64,000 bases of DNA from Welwitschia mirabilis (lineage: Eukaryota > Gnetophyta > Gnetopsida > Welwitschiales): the NCBI GenBank assembly GCA_051453625.1, contig JBOZIK010000001.1, positions 200,898,036 to 200,962,035 of the forward strand, given 5' to 3'. A program made the translations under genes and the position numbers. Positions 38,085 to 50,470 of this stretch are shown piece after piece. Positions within the stretch are counted from its first letter, which is position 1. The number at the start of each line of letters is the position of its first letter. The notes below the pieces were generated by a model, which worked only from the letters and a program-made list of their open reading frames with translations, was not told the origin of the DNA and ran no database searches.

Positions 38085-39173
38085 TGTTAATGTAATTTAA
38101 TCAAATATGGATACATCATATGTTTTATATTAAGGTTACTTTTTAAAGCCATTTTATAGAAAACTATAAGATTAGAAAACCATATGTTATGAAAAATATT
38201 AATGTATCTTGTAGCAGATTATATTCCACATGAATTAGAAAGAAGAGGGATAACTTCAAACTCCTCTATAAAAGACTTGATTGATGTAATGAAATTGAAG
38301 AAGACTGATGCCTCTTGAAGAGAATAATAAAATGCTTGAGAATTTATACTTGATCTTGTTACTTGGTTTTTTCTTGATGATTTAGCTTTTATATATGCAC
38401 CATTTTATGCTTGAAATATTGAGGTAAGTTTTAATTCTTTATTGTTACTATTTATTTAAGCTTGAATAAGTTTCATTCTTCTTACATATCATTTTTTATT
38501 TAGAATACTTTACGATTCTAAGATTAGAAGAAATATCATGATAAAGATCATGTAATTGAGATGAAATAGAAGGTTATTTTAATAAGTAAGGAATATTTCA
38601 AGTTTCATTTGAAATATTGATAAAATATTGATGATATTTAAAGATTTATATTAAGATTTGATCATTTCAAGGTGTTATTATGTCATTTCATCAAATTAGA
38701 AATAGTTTTTTATATTTGAAGAAAGATTTTGAAAGAATTACATTTTTTAGGCCTTAAATTCACTTTTAAAGTGTTTTCTTTTATCTAAATATGATGGTAG
38801 ATGAGTTATCCTTTAGATTTTGCCATTAGAACTTCATTTTAGCATTTTTAAAAATTGTTTGAAAACTAAATTAGAGGATAGACATATTTCAATAGGTAGA
38901 CATCTATGATATATAAAATAGATCTTTTCATCCTTAAAGACATCTTCATAGAACTTAGTTTTTATGTCATTAAAAGAATAGATGTTTGCCAATTTTAAAG
39001 ACATCTTTATAAGATTAAAATTTATTTATAAAGATAACAACTTTTAGGAACTCAAAAAAAAAACATATAATACGTTAAAGATCTCTATGCTTTTTTGACA
39101 AGTCTTCTACATTAAAGAACACTTTAATTTAAAGTACTCAAAAATAACTAGAATCACCAAGCTTCTGCTAATA
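38085..39173 (+). repeat. 3' LTR of the copia element
   Basis: Starts TGTTAATGTAAT, ends AAGCTTCTGCTAATA; about 1089 bp. It is the better-preserved partner of 32689-33740. TATA box TATAAAAG at 38267-38274, followed by TGATGTAATGAAATTGAAGA. Followed by AATCT (39174-39178), the right target-site copy. Confidence 0.85.
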
Positions 39174-39508
39174 AATCTTAATTATAAATATGATATGAAA
39201 GAATGGTATGTGAAATTTTAAATTTTCAATTAGTTCCTGTAACATTTACTTAAAATCTAAAAACGAACTAGAAAATTATAGGTGAGGGACGTGTTTATGC
39301 TTAAATGCATGCATAATTATCCCTCGCACTTAGTAAATTGATATATTTTTAGCATATAAATACCCTTTTTTAATAAATTATTTCTAATCATGTCTATTCA
39401 TTAATTTATAAAACTTTTTAATAAGAAAAAATAACTCTTATAATTTTATTTATATATTATTTTAAGCTATCTAGACTTCATTCAAACTTAACAAATAAAA
39501 AGGATTAA
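39174..39508. other. short spacer with purine tract before the next LTR
   Basis: After the target-site copy AATCT (39174-39178) the sequence is unassigned. TGAGGGA (39283) and TCCCTCG (39321) can pair as a short stem with a long loop. AATAAAAAGGATTAA just before 39509 could be the purine tract of an Athila/Tat element ending in the next LTR. Confidence 0.4.
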
Positions 39509-40650
39509 TGTTATCATTTCTTCTACTAATTCCACTAGTATTTTAGTTATAGAAATATTCTATAATGAAATGAAAGCTAACAAAAGATAACTTAACAAAT
39601 TAATCTTATAGCTTAGTGTTAAACTAGTTTATGAGGATTGAAAATTATATATCCATGCCCTATCATCCACGTAGATATATCACTATCCATTTATAAATAA
39701 TAAGAATAAACTAATAAATATAATTATCTTGAAAGAGATATAATAAAGCATAAACTACCTAGAGAAATAAGGCATCCTTCACCCTAATCTTTCATCATAC
39801 ATATTTCATTCATGAGTGGATTTATTTTATAGCTTAGATTCTACTATCATTGAAGAACTATTAATCATTAAACCATTAGAACTCTATCATTTTAAGTCTA
39901 AAATTCTAATTCTTGTGATGAGAGTTTGTCTCATTAGAAGGTTTTGAGCCTATTTCTTCATTCATAGATATGATGAAATGATTAATTCATGTAGCATCTA
40001 TAGTGATTTATCCTAAATTTTCATTCACATTGATTTAGTTTTTTGATAGTTTACATTATTAGTTAAAGCATTTTGATCTATAATTATATTTTCTTTACTT
40101 TTTCACCTTTAATTTAATTACAATTATTAATATGTAGTATTACATTTTAATTTTCATTTTATATTTCTTTTTCATATTGTTTCTTTAATGCTTTATAGAG
40201 ATTAGATGTTGACATGTTATCTTATTGTTTCATACATTTTTATGTAAGATATGATATTTCTAATAGTTAAATTACACTTACATTACATTTATATTTTGTA
40301 ATACATTTTTTGTTACTTCTACATAAATTATATTTTACTTAATAAGGATTTAATTGATAAATTTATTTATGAAAGTTTATTTTTAATTTTTAGGATGAGT
40401 ATATAATCTAATGAATTTATTCTCTAATTAATTTTTAGATCATCTTTTTATTTAAATTTATCTTTGAAAAACTTTATTAATTTTTATAAGCTTTAAAATA
40501 CCTTAGTAGTCCTTGTGAGAGAATAATGATTATGGTTAACTATACTACAATAAAATCATTTAATTCCTTATTTAAACTACAATTTATAAATTGATAGCTA
40601 GAGAACATTTTCTATAGATCCAAATCTATTAAAGAATTCAAGTTGTAGCA
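39509..40650 (+). repeat. LTR of C2 (complete)
   Basis: Starts TGTTATCATTTCTTCTAC, ends CAAGTTGTAGCA; about 1142 bp. AGTCCTTGTGAGAG...TTAACTATACTACAA near 40508-40545 matches the 'TCCTTGTGGGA...ACTATACTACA' word that I know from the LTR 3' end of Athila/Tat elements. The copy at 58444-60105 shares TATAGCTTAGTGTTA and AACCATTTTAA-like words. Confidence 0.7.
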
Positions 40651-40652
40651 AG

Positions 40653-40676
40653 TTTTTAATGTCATCACTGAGGATT
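40653..40676 (+). other. primer binding site of C2 (Athila/Tat type, decayed)
   Basis: TTTTTAATGTCATCACTGAGGATT begins three bases after the LTR end (its first 20 bases carry the signal). Against the family's TTTTTGGCG(C/T)CG(T/C)(C/T)GCCGGGGA pattern all differences are transitions, G to A or C to T. Confidence 0.7.
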
Positions 40677-41529
40677 ATAATTAATGTCCTCTATCTTATT
40701 ATACATCATTTTTCATTATGAATGTTTTAATTTTAATTTTATATTTTAATAGTATCAAATACTATAAAAAATTTCTATGTGTTTTACAAGAACTAGGAGA
40801 ATCTAGAGCATAAAAGCATGGACTTAAAAGTGATTACATTATATTTTTCATGGGGAATTTTACTTATATCTAAGTGGGTTTCATTTTTATTTTTACATTT
40901 CTAGTTATACAAATGATGGGTTTAAATCTATTTTTAAAGTTCCTAAATTAACTTTGTATGTTTGTTTATTCAATAAGACTATCTATGTTGTAAATGTAAA
41001 ATTTAAAATTATAAAATTATTTTATTAGATAATGTATGTCTAATAGCATAAATTTTCATTCTATTTTCTATCTCATTTTCATATTGTAAAGCTACAAACT
41101 TCAGAGATGATGCTCTTAATTCTAGTAATACTGCCATACTTTTCTTAAATTTCTTAATTATTTACTTGCATTAGTAGTCTATTATAAAACCTTATTTTAT
41201 TTTTTAATTACTACACATTATTAGATTAGATCTACTACTAGATGAATTCATAAAAGATTGATGAACAATCAAAACAACAACTACTCCTAATTAACTTTAA
41301 CATCGAATTAATAAAAAATATTTAAAACCTTAATTTTAGAGTGAAAAAACCCTAACTATAAATTCTCTAAATAATATTTTAGCTTAACTAATAATATTTA
41401 AAATAGATAAAAATAGTGTTTATCAAGGATCACTTAGTAGAGCATAAAAGCACTTTAATAACCTTAATATTTAGCTGCATTATTTTATTTGATCTTACCT
41501 TACTAATTGAATTAAATTGAAATTAAAAT

Positions 41530-42200
41530 GTCATTATTAACTTATTACCTCACTTCCATGACTTGTATCTTAAAGGCTCTTATAAAAATTCGAGAGAATT
41601 AAAGGTAAAGGAAGTAAAAAGAATGAATATTTTCCTTTTTCACTAAAGTTGAAAGATAAATGTTGATTAAATAATCTAAATACTTATTCAATTAGGTTAT
41701 GAAGATATTTTACATGTGGTTTTCTAAAAACTAATACCTAATCAATAAAATAAATAAATTAGAAGAAAATTCATGGATTTCTAGGAATAAAATAAAGAAC
41801 TATTTCACAAAGAATTTAAGAATTTTGAATATTTATTAAGAAGATTTTTCATAACATGGTTAAATCTTTGAGGTTATTAAGATATCTTTATGAAGGAATA
41901 GCTTCATAAAGAAGGTATTTAATAGAGATAGTAAGTGATGAAAATTTATATCCCAAAATCTAAATAAAGCTTAGGAAATTCTAGAAAAATAGTTGATATC
42001 TATAAAAACTAGAAAAGACCTTTTAGAAACATTGAAGTAACTAAATAAATTCAATCTTATAAGGTTATACAATGAGGGATCTATAATATGAATTAGGAAA
42101 TAGGCTTAAAATAAAAATTTAAATTACATCACTAAGAGATTAGAGAGTCTTAAGACATTTAAGCCTTATATAAATAGTGGTGGGGCTATGTATGTAAAAT
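41530..42200 (+). pseudogene. Athila/Tat gag relic (C2)
   Basis: NLLPHFHDLYLKGSYKNSREL (41538-41600) marks the start of the gag domain. After a frame change KINKLEENSW..., then KRLESLKTFKP near 42150, follow the C1 copy. Stops and frame changes occur throughout. Confidence 0.65.
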
Positions 42201-42880
42201 ATATTTTCAATAAACATAAGACTAGATAATGTTTCTTTATTTTAGTATGTAAGAAGGTAATTACTATGTAGGTGAACATCATATAAGTTAATAAAATCTT
42301 TCTTCTAATAACGCCAATAAAAGTCATCACTTTGCTATTAGACTATGATAATCTAAAGTAGACAAATCATCTTGCACTATTATGCACAACCCAAAAAAAT
42401 AAATGCTTTATTTTGAAGGTATCTATGTAATCTCAAGAAATATTGTTGAAAGATGTTCCTATGTAATTTGTAAAATATCAAGTATCCAAAAAGTATAAAT
42501 AAGCTAAAGTTTATACCTAAAGAGCTCAATCACTTTAATGTTTAAAATAAGAAATGAATTAATGGTCTTAAACTGCACTCCATCTATCTTAAACAAGAAA
42601 TTAGAGAGAAAGAGTATAATTCTAGCCCAACCTATTTTCAATTTAAAACATGTTAGCATAGTTAAAGAACAAATATAAGTTAAGGAATTTAATGCTATCT
42701 CAATTATAATTAATACCTAATTAAATGATCGTGTCAACATTGAGGTATCAAAATTTGAAATAATAATACTCTGATCTCATATTAGAATTAAGTGTAGAAA
42801 TTTAAGTTATGTTTTGAATAGAAAAAATAATAAGAAAAGGAATCAAAATTTAACACATTTCAAATTTTTATAAAAAAGCA

Positions 42881-45827
42881 AGTATAATAGTTAATTATTA
42901 AGTTTGGAATGTTATTACAAATTGTAGTGTTCTAGGGATGTAGTTCATTTATGAACTACCTACTTACATTATAAAATTAGGTCTACGTAATTATGGGTTT
43001 GTCATCATCCTTCATCTTATAAGGATTTGTTTAAGCAAGAAGAATGATGTCTTATAGATGTAAAATAAAAAATATTATTTTGTCTATTATTAGCCAAGAT
43101 AATAATTATTGAATTAATTATGTTAACTTGATAATACTTCATTTTAATTTTAACTTAGTTTCATACTTAAAGTTACTTAGAGTTTAGATTTATATTATTT
43201 TGGATTTTTAATTCATCAAAATTTGCTTTGTCTTCATTTATTTTAACTTAACTTTATTGACTATGTTTATCATCTTTAAAAATTGCTTTGATCTTTAGGT
43301 TTTACTTTAAAACCTAATAGGATGATAACTAGTAAATAATTCCCTAAGTAAATGGTATTATTTTTTTCCTCTAAAGAAGGCTTATTTTATGTTAAATGTT
43401 TTTTTTTTGTATCAAATCTTGTATTTATCCTTTCATGAAGTTATAACATAACAAAAATACAAGTACTTTACAAAACTTAATCTTTTACTATTTCAATTAA
43501 AAAATGAAATTTACAAGGTAGATATACAAAGAAAACTTATGTTTTAGATGATACAACCAAATTTTACATGTGGGATTTAAATACTTCATCTATCTATACT
43601 TTGGATCTAGTTTAGTAGCTTCATTAGGTAATGTCTTCCTCAAGTTCTTTAATGATAACTTTAGAAAATTTTCTAAATAACTTATTCAAGTTTTATAGGT
43701 TTCTCTAATGAAGAAGGAATGGATTGTTTGGGGAATTAACCTTAATGAAACTTCTTAAGTTAAACATGAAGTTAATTAATGATGATTTTTACTTGATTAA
43801 GGAATTTTATTTTGTAATTCTCTTTTGTGAAATTTGATCTTTTTTCTATTTAAGCTAAATGATCTTTGTTAATATTTTATTAAGTTTCTATTAAAATGCC
43901 AATACTCATTTCTTTCATTATCTTCACTTATTGCTACATATATGCATTTTAAACTTTATTTTAAACTTTAAACATTTAAAAAAGATTCTCTTGAAGCTCT
44001 TATTTTTCTTGCTTTAATTTATTTATTTTTTACTTAAGTTACTTATTAATTTATTCTCAAACATTATATTTTCTCCCTTCAATTTAACTTCTACTTAATT
44101 TTTTATTGTATTCATACTTATTCTAGAAGCATATTGGCAAATTTCTTAGAACTCTTATGTTATTAATATCTCAAAAGTCGTATTATTTCTTATGAGTTCA
44201 TCCTTGTCTATGAATTTAATCCATGTATGTACTAATTCATGCAAAACTTCTTTTTTCACTTTTAGTACAAAACATTCTATAACTTTGTTGTATATTATAG
44301 TGTTCTTATTGAACATTTAAAGAATTGGATCTACCTTTTACATAAACTCCACCTATTTCACTTATACATATAATAATGAACCTTCTTTAGATGTTATTAA
44401 ACTTTTGGCTTTTTTAATATTATTTTGCTAAGAGTTCAGATCCTTCTTTAATGCATTACTTAATTTTTTCTTTGGTTGATATAGAAGCTGTTTTAATGAG
44501 TTGCCTTAGTAAAAGGGCTCATGTTATGATGATTATTCTTCTATCTTAATAATAAATACAAATAAATCTCTAAATAAAACAATGTTCTTGACTCAAAAAT
44601 ATAAGATGTTCTTTTTTGTACTCTTTTTTGTGTTAATTTTTATTTTCTTTATTATTATGGTATACTATCATCATAATAATTTAGATAAAATGTTTAATGA
44701 ATATGAAATTTTCACTATTGTACTTGTTCAAAGTTCAATGCTCAGAAGTATATTTCTCTACATAAGAAAAATGGGAAGATTGATTCATAACTAGTATGAT
44801 TTATGTCTTTCATTGGGCATCATTCATTCTAATAAATTTTTTATGTACTATGACATAAATTCATAATAATATAATGTCTTTTTTATATAATCTATTCAAT
44901 TTTTTAAGATTTGAATATGTGTATGTAGATCTGTGTATCCAAAATAAGCAAATAAAATGTAATTATCTTTTGTAAATACATGGTTGGATAGGAAAATTTT
45001 CTATTACAAACATGAAATAATCTTTTCTTAAAGTATGATTCATATAATAAATAGTCCTATCAATCCTTTATAAAGTGCAAACATTTTGAAATAATAATGG
45101 TTCATCGAAATTGATAGTATATTCATCTATAAAAATATTTGAAAACATATATCTTATATTTTTTAATAAGAAAAAATCATTTTAATTTCATAAGACTTGA
45201 CATTAGTCAATGTTTTGCTAAAACTAATAGCTAATATTAAAACAAAAAAAAAACTAAATGAAGAGTATAGATATGAGAGTGAAATTAACTTGTACATTTA
45301 ATAATAAGTATTTCATTTAAACTGAATTGTAATAAAGAAAAATAAAATTGAAATAAAATAGAAATTAAAGTAAATAAATTAAAAAACATAGCTCACATGA
45401 TTCTTAATAATATTTTAGTAAGGAAGAGTCAAATGTATTATATATCAATTAACCAAATTAAATATGTAAAAAGGATAACTAAAATTAATCTTTATTTTAG
45501 AGAAAAATAGAAGTATAAAAATAACTTAATGTATTTTGATAAGTTAACTACAACATTCGAACCTATTCTTCAAATGAAAAGAGTTAAATTTATAATGAAA
45601 TTCCAAAGGAATTTTTGAATAAAATACAATGGAATTCATGTTAAACCAAATATGATGGGAATTATTTATAATGGGAATTAATTTAATACTATTTTTATCC
45701 TTTGATTCTTTATCATTTTTTTTTTGGACTTGTATATTTCACAATCCATCTTTTATTCCTAACACATGTTAATCATTCAATCTTTATCAAGTATACTATA
45801 GGAAATTGAAATCTTTGTTTTCATATC
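42881..45827. other. AT-rich sequence, nothing assignable
   Basis: About 2.9 kb without readable protein motifs. The longest open stretch (44582-44794) is Phe/Ile-rich and looks like chance in AT-rich DNA. Words like ATTCCAAAGGAATTT and GATGGGAATT at 45595-45690 vaguely recall PIF/Tourist-type MITE ends but no paired termini were found. Confidence 0.45.
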
Positions 45828-46901
45828 TATAACATCCCATATTTAACTATTGATAATGGATTTGATCTTATCAGAACATGATAAAATAATAGATAAATCA
45901 TGTGTTAAGGCTTGTCAATAATAAAGTTCTTGTGACATATCTTTTAATAGGTGATAGCTCCATGATAATCTATTCCTTTAGTTTCATTACATGTTATCTT
46001 TTTAAACTGAATCTTATTGAGATGTTATCATATAGTGATAAATATCCATCATTTTTTAATTATATCACAACATGTTTTCAGATTATCTTAAATAATCAAA
46101 CATTCTATTATAAATAATCTTGTTAATAAACTAAAAACGAATTTAGTCCCTTATGAATCTAATTTATATGTAATAAAATTTTTAAGCCCATATGTTCTTT
46201 CTTTAACAAGCAATTTTTGAAGGAATATTATATCTTTTTAAGATAAAAATACATCATGTGATATATTTAAATTTTATGTTTTATTAAATTATCATATCAT
46301 CCTTTCTATCTTGTAATGGATCCTTTGATACATAATTGATTGAAGTTAATGCTTAGACTAGAAAATATAAAAATATAGAAAAGATAGAATAATGTAAAAA
46401 TATAGAAAAAATAGAATAATGTACATAAAAAATATTAACATGTAGTTCATTAATGTTAAAAAGTTATTATAAATGGACTAATTTCAATTACAATATGATG
46501 GACAAAACATAGTCATAAGCATAACTATAATAATAAATAATTTAAGGAGTCATCATGTCTTATGAATCCTCTTCCTTAACTAGTAGTGATGGGCTTATTC
46601 CTTAGTGGACCCCAAGTTTCATGTGTAATTTAATTTTTAATCTCACTAGTATGATTAGTAACTTCAAATTTTAAGTTTTACAATTATTTTTCTAGATGCT
46701 ACTAAGACATTCGTAGTTAAAAAAATTGCTATCTTTAAAAATTTATAAGGATAGGATCTACTTATGATTAAGGTAGCTTTAGAGATTAGACCTTATCTTT
46801 CTTTATGAGATTAATCTTATTGAACTTCTTATTTTTTAATATAACCCTATAAACTAGAATGTCTTAAGTAGGCTTGACAATTTTTAGAGTAGGGTATCAC
46901 A
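45828..46901 (+). repeat. possible gypsy solo LTR
   Basis: Opens TATAACATCCCATATTTAAC and closes TTAGAGTAGGGTATCACA. Read as TGTAACATCCC...GGGT(G/A)TTACA these are the inverted ends common to plant gypsy LTRs, and the 1.07-kb length is suitable. No second copy, primer site or target duplication was found (ATATC before, TCCAC after), so this stays tentative. Confidence 0.33.
46368..46423. repeat. two copies of a ~28-bp repeat
   Basis: AAAATATAGAAAAGATAGAA...ATGTA is followed directly by AAAATATAGAAAAAATAGAA...ATGTA, nearly identical. A recent local duplication. Confidence 0.75.
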
Positions 46902-46909
46902 TCCACTAG

Positions 46910-47770
46910 AAAAGCAAAAGCTATAACAATTGGCGATTGTATAACTAACTTTATGAATTTAATAATAACATAATATGAATTATACAGATTCACAGTCAAC
47001 ATCAACCTAGCAAGAAAGGTTATCAAATTGGCTATATGTGTAATATAATGAATGTGTAGGAAAAATAATTATCTTGAGCAATAAACTTATCAATGGATAA
47101 ATATCTAGAATAGAGAGGCCTTTTTCATAGGCTAGTGTAGAAGATTTAGATGCTACCTCAACTCCTACCAAGGCCCTAAAAAATTCTAGTTTCTATTTTG
47201 TTGTTACTATATTAATATATAAATGCTTTTCTTCATTAGGACTACTATAATTTGCTTGTAAAAATTTCTCAGTAATCTCTACTTTTAGTATATTCAACTT
47301 GATATATGATAATGTTATCTTGCTCAAGATGGTTGGGATCCTACTTGATGGGATACCTATACCTAGAGCTCATTCTAAAATAAAATTTTGTAGCTTTAAG
47401 TAGGATAATATTCTCTATGTATTAGCTTCATGAGCTAGATAATACTTCTATAAATCATGTTTTAAACCAGAGAAGGCTAAATAATCTCTAACCACTTTGT
47501 GTAATTCTTCTCTGGCATGAAAATGATTTCTTGGAATGTTCTTTTGGTTTCTACTATTAATGATGTAGTACACCAGTCAAATAATGCTTGTATGACTAAA
47601 GGATATTCTATAGTGGCTAAGGTAAAAGTTGGAATTGGAGTAGAATCTTTAGTTATGATAATCTTCCCATTATCCTATTATAAGTAGGTTGTTTGACCTG
47701 AAAGAAGGCATATTTATCATTAGAATCCTTTATTTTAAAAATATTCCTAAGTAAATTCATATTTTCTAAA
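46910..47770 (-). pseudogene. unassigned coding relic on the minus strand
   Basis: Read from 47770 down to about 47130, one frame (with one shift near 47667) stays readable for some 200 codons: AFFQVKQPTYN, then KIIITKDSTPIPTFTL, IQALFDWCTTSLIVETKRTF, FHAREELHKVVRDYLAFSGL, GIGIPSSRIPTIL, YSSPNEEKHLYINIV, FFRALVGVEVASKSS. Only about four in-frame stops occur; three sit in CAG or CGA contexts turned to TAG or TGA. In DNA this AT-rich, that is clear evidence of former coding. I do not recognise the family. It lies 3.4 kb downstream of the minus-strand gypsy integrase (51200), so an env-like or extra ORF of that element is possible; an endogenous viral protein is another option. The lower part (46910-47130) is unclear. 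Confidence 0.55.
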
Positions 47771-50460
47771 AATAGAACATGAAATTTAGTTTCAAGACAT
47801 AAAAATATTTACAATATGTCTAAGGGAAAAACAAATTTAAAAAATATTTCAAAAAGAAAGGATTTGTAAAAACATATAATTAAAACATGAAGTGTTTAAA
47901 ATGTAAACCCTTAAATTTTATCTTTGCTTCTATTTTTTAATGGTTTTAATTAAAAATAAATTCCATTAGTAATTTTTTATGGATAGAATTTAAATTTTAT
48001 AAATAACCATTAGATGATTATTTTTATAAAGACAATCATTAAAACCATATCTTTGAAGGATATAAACACTACTTTTTAATGGAACAAATCATATTACTCA
48101 AACAATAGTGAATATGAGCCTTAATCATATACAGTAACTTTCATAAATTTCAACATTATTCTATTGTTTATTTTGGCAATATGAGATCCGTTCTTAGGTC
48201 CTACATACACCATAACAATTTGACATGGAAAATAGGAGGAATGAAAATGAAATGAAATGGGTTTTTAAATTATATGTTTATCACCCATTAGTAAGGTCTA
48301 ATTTCTATGTGTTACTTTAGTTATCACTAATTAATGACCTATAATAGTAAATAGGTAATTTCTGATGGTTATCAAATTAGTTGTTACTCATCTATAATAG
48401 GTAACAAATAATTCTTGTAAGTTTACTACACATGAGACAGAGTGTAATTCCTTAGCAAGAAGTGTCATATAATGTTTGGGGATTATCATAGAGTGACATT
48501 ATAAAAATTAATGGCAATAATATATGCTTATCAAGAATTGATATACATGTAATAATTTATTAGAGTAGAAGTCCAAGATGATAAGGATATGATTAGTTTT
48601 GCTTCTTATTCCTTCTTAATTACATAATTGGATTTTATCACTTTGCATCATGATAGTGACATTAGGTTATTGTATTTTGACAATGATATGATAAAGTATT
48701 TTATTTCCTTCTTTTATATGTGTTATTTTTCTAAATATATTGTGTTTCTTTTTTTTTCATATTTTTCCTCTCTCCTAATATACATCATTCATTATATAAA
48801 GCTTTTATAAAAAGGAAGTGCTACTCATTTATAATGTACCTAATATATTCTATTTTATGAAATGGGATGAGTAGTAGCATGCATGAAATGTATATTAATG
48901 ACATTAACATTTGCATGGTTTATGCTTGTAGAAGTTGAGTGGGTGCTTGATTGTAGGTAATGTTTGTTCCTTTATATACTTTAACTAATAAAACTCAAAA
49001 CTTATTACCTCATTTTTAATCTCTTAAAATATTTTTCCATCATATACATAAAATTCAAGATTGCAATTACATCATTGTGTAGATCATGTATGTGAGTTGT
49101 TGTTAAAAGTACAAGTTCTAGTACATTAGATATTAAAATAACTAAAAGGTTGTTAGGATGAAAGATTACTAAATACATTACAAGTAAGTACATAATATTT
49201 AAGGTAGTTAAATCTAGTCATAGGTTTAACAAGTTTACATAAATATAAAAAATTACATTTAAAAAAGTACAAGTGATTTAATATGAAAGCAAGCTATCAT
49301 AGAAATTTAAAAACATCAAGAGAGTTCAAGGTGTAAATAATCTAAAGATTTATAATTAAAATCTTAATTCCATCTTATTAGATTAATGTTAGCTCTTGTA
49401 AATTCTCGATGGATGATAGAAATAAGATTTTAGAAATTAATCTAATTGTGTTAAATTATGTTTTCATACTTTTGGAACATTTTTGTTAATAAAATCAGTC
49501 TCTTATGCTTTTTTAATACTAATAATGTTGAAAGTAACTCTTTTAAGAAGTCATTAATTAAAAGAATATTCATGTTATCTTACTTGTTTTTTCAATAGTT
49601 GTAATGTTCAAATTAGGAACTATTAATTTTCATCCTAGTAAAAAGGTACTATTAACATTTAACATATGTGAAAACTTAATTTAGATAAGAATAGCATAAT
49701 ATACCCTCTTTTTAAGATTTTATTAATATTGACAAATAATAAAATAGAACATTATTTCAAAACAACTAGATGTTAAGAATGTTAAAAGAAATAAGAAATG
49801 AAAAAATCAAGCACTATGTTAAGATTTAAAAATATGAAAAATATAATCTTATTACAAAAGGAAGTATGATTATTAGGATGAACAAGGAATATTCTAAAAA
49901 TTCACTATCTCATGTTAATATGATGAGTAATTACACTATTAAAAATAAATTAATATATGCATTCTATTAATCAAAGGCGTAGTTGTATGTAATTAACTAT
50001 TTCCTTGGTGAATACTAAGTCAATTTATCATGATAAAAAAATTAATTATTTAGTTATATTATTTTAATGTATTTCATACAAATACGAAAGAATAATAGAA
50101 TAATTAGGATATTCCCTACTTGCATGCAGCTCTTATGTACTTCTCACTAGGTACTCTAAGGTTTCTAGAGTCTAGCTTCTGACAGTGAATTATGGAAGTG
50201 TAATATAGAACATTGCGGTATAAAGTCTTTATTTATTTATTTTTTTTGCTTTTGCATAGAAATTGAATAAAAATTACAAGGGAAGAGTATTATTACTATA
50301 TCTATATTTCAAATGTAGATAACTTCATGTATTACTACCTAGAGATGTTCTTTAATAAGTTTAAGAAGGTGGGTATCTATATTACTACCTATATATTTAT
50401 CAAAATGACCTCTTAGGTAGGTTTTAATGTGACTACCTTTATTCTTATTTTGCTATATTT
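47771..50460. other. AT-rich sequence, nothing assignable
   Basis: No coding motifs. 48315-48420 holds words such as TTATCACTAATTAATGACC and GTTACTCATCTATAATAGGTAAC, loosely like CACTA-transposon subterminal repeats, but no termini were seen. Open stretches at 48628-48810 (+) and 49005-49193 (-) lack relatives. Confidence 0.45.
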
Positions 50461-50470
50461 NNNNNNNNNN
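50461..50470. other. short assembly gap (10 N)
   Basis: Ten unknown bases in AT-rich sequence. Confidence 0.99.

Larger units (their letters stand above)
32689..39173 (+). mobile_element. complete but inactive Ty1/copia LTR retrotransposon
   Basis: About 6.5 kb, bounded by two LTRs that align along their whole length (32689-33740 and 38085-39173) and by AATCT on both sides. Order inside: primer site, gag, protease, integrase, RT, RNase H, polypurine tract. This is the canonical copia order. The LTRs differ at a large share of positions, so it is an old insertion. Every enzymatic centre examined has lost key residues, and stops are frequent. The family differs from the Sirevirus at 1-5255: there is no frame after RNase H. 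Confidence 0.88.
39509..42880 (+). mobile_element. Athila/Tat-type gypsy element C2: LTR, primer site, gag
   Basis: A second copy of the element at 10505-13640 / 28018-29600. It has the whole LTR, the primer site and gag, and aligns past the gag end to about 42880 (the C1 counterpart is 28018-28600). No protease or pol is recognisable after that point. Confidence 0.7.

Noticed and set aside
39283-39330. Hairpin TGAGGGA...TCCCTCG as a terminator or small RNA gene
   Set aside because: Six-to-seven base stem with a loop of more than 30 bases; too weak and without context.
44582-44794. 70-codon Phe/Ile-rich open frame as a membrane peptide gene
   Set aside because: Such frames are expected by chance in DNA with T-rich strands; no start context, relative or neighbour supports it.
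45590-45700. PIF/Tourist-type MITE
   Set aside because: Only one side (GGAATT/GGGAATT words) is visible; no matching inverted end or TTA/TAA duplication.
48300-48480. CACTA (En/Spm) subterminal repeats
   Set aside because: Words like TTATCACTAATTA and GTTACTC...AGGTAAC are suggestive, but no CACTA terminus, 3-bp duplication or transposase was found.
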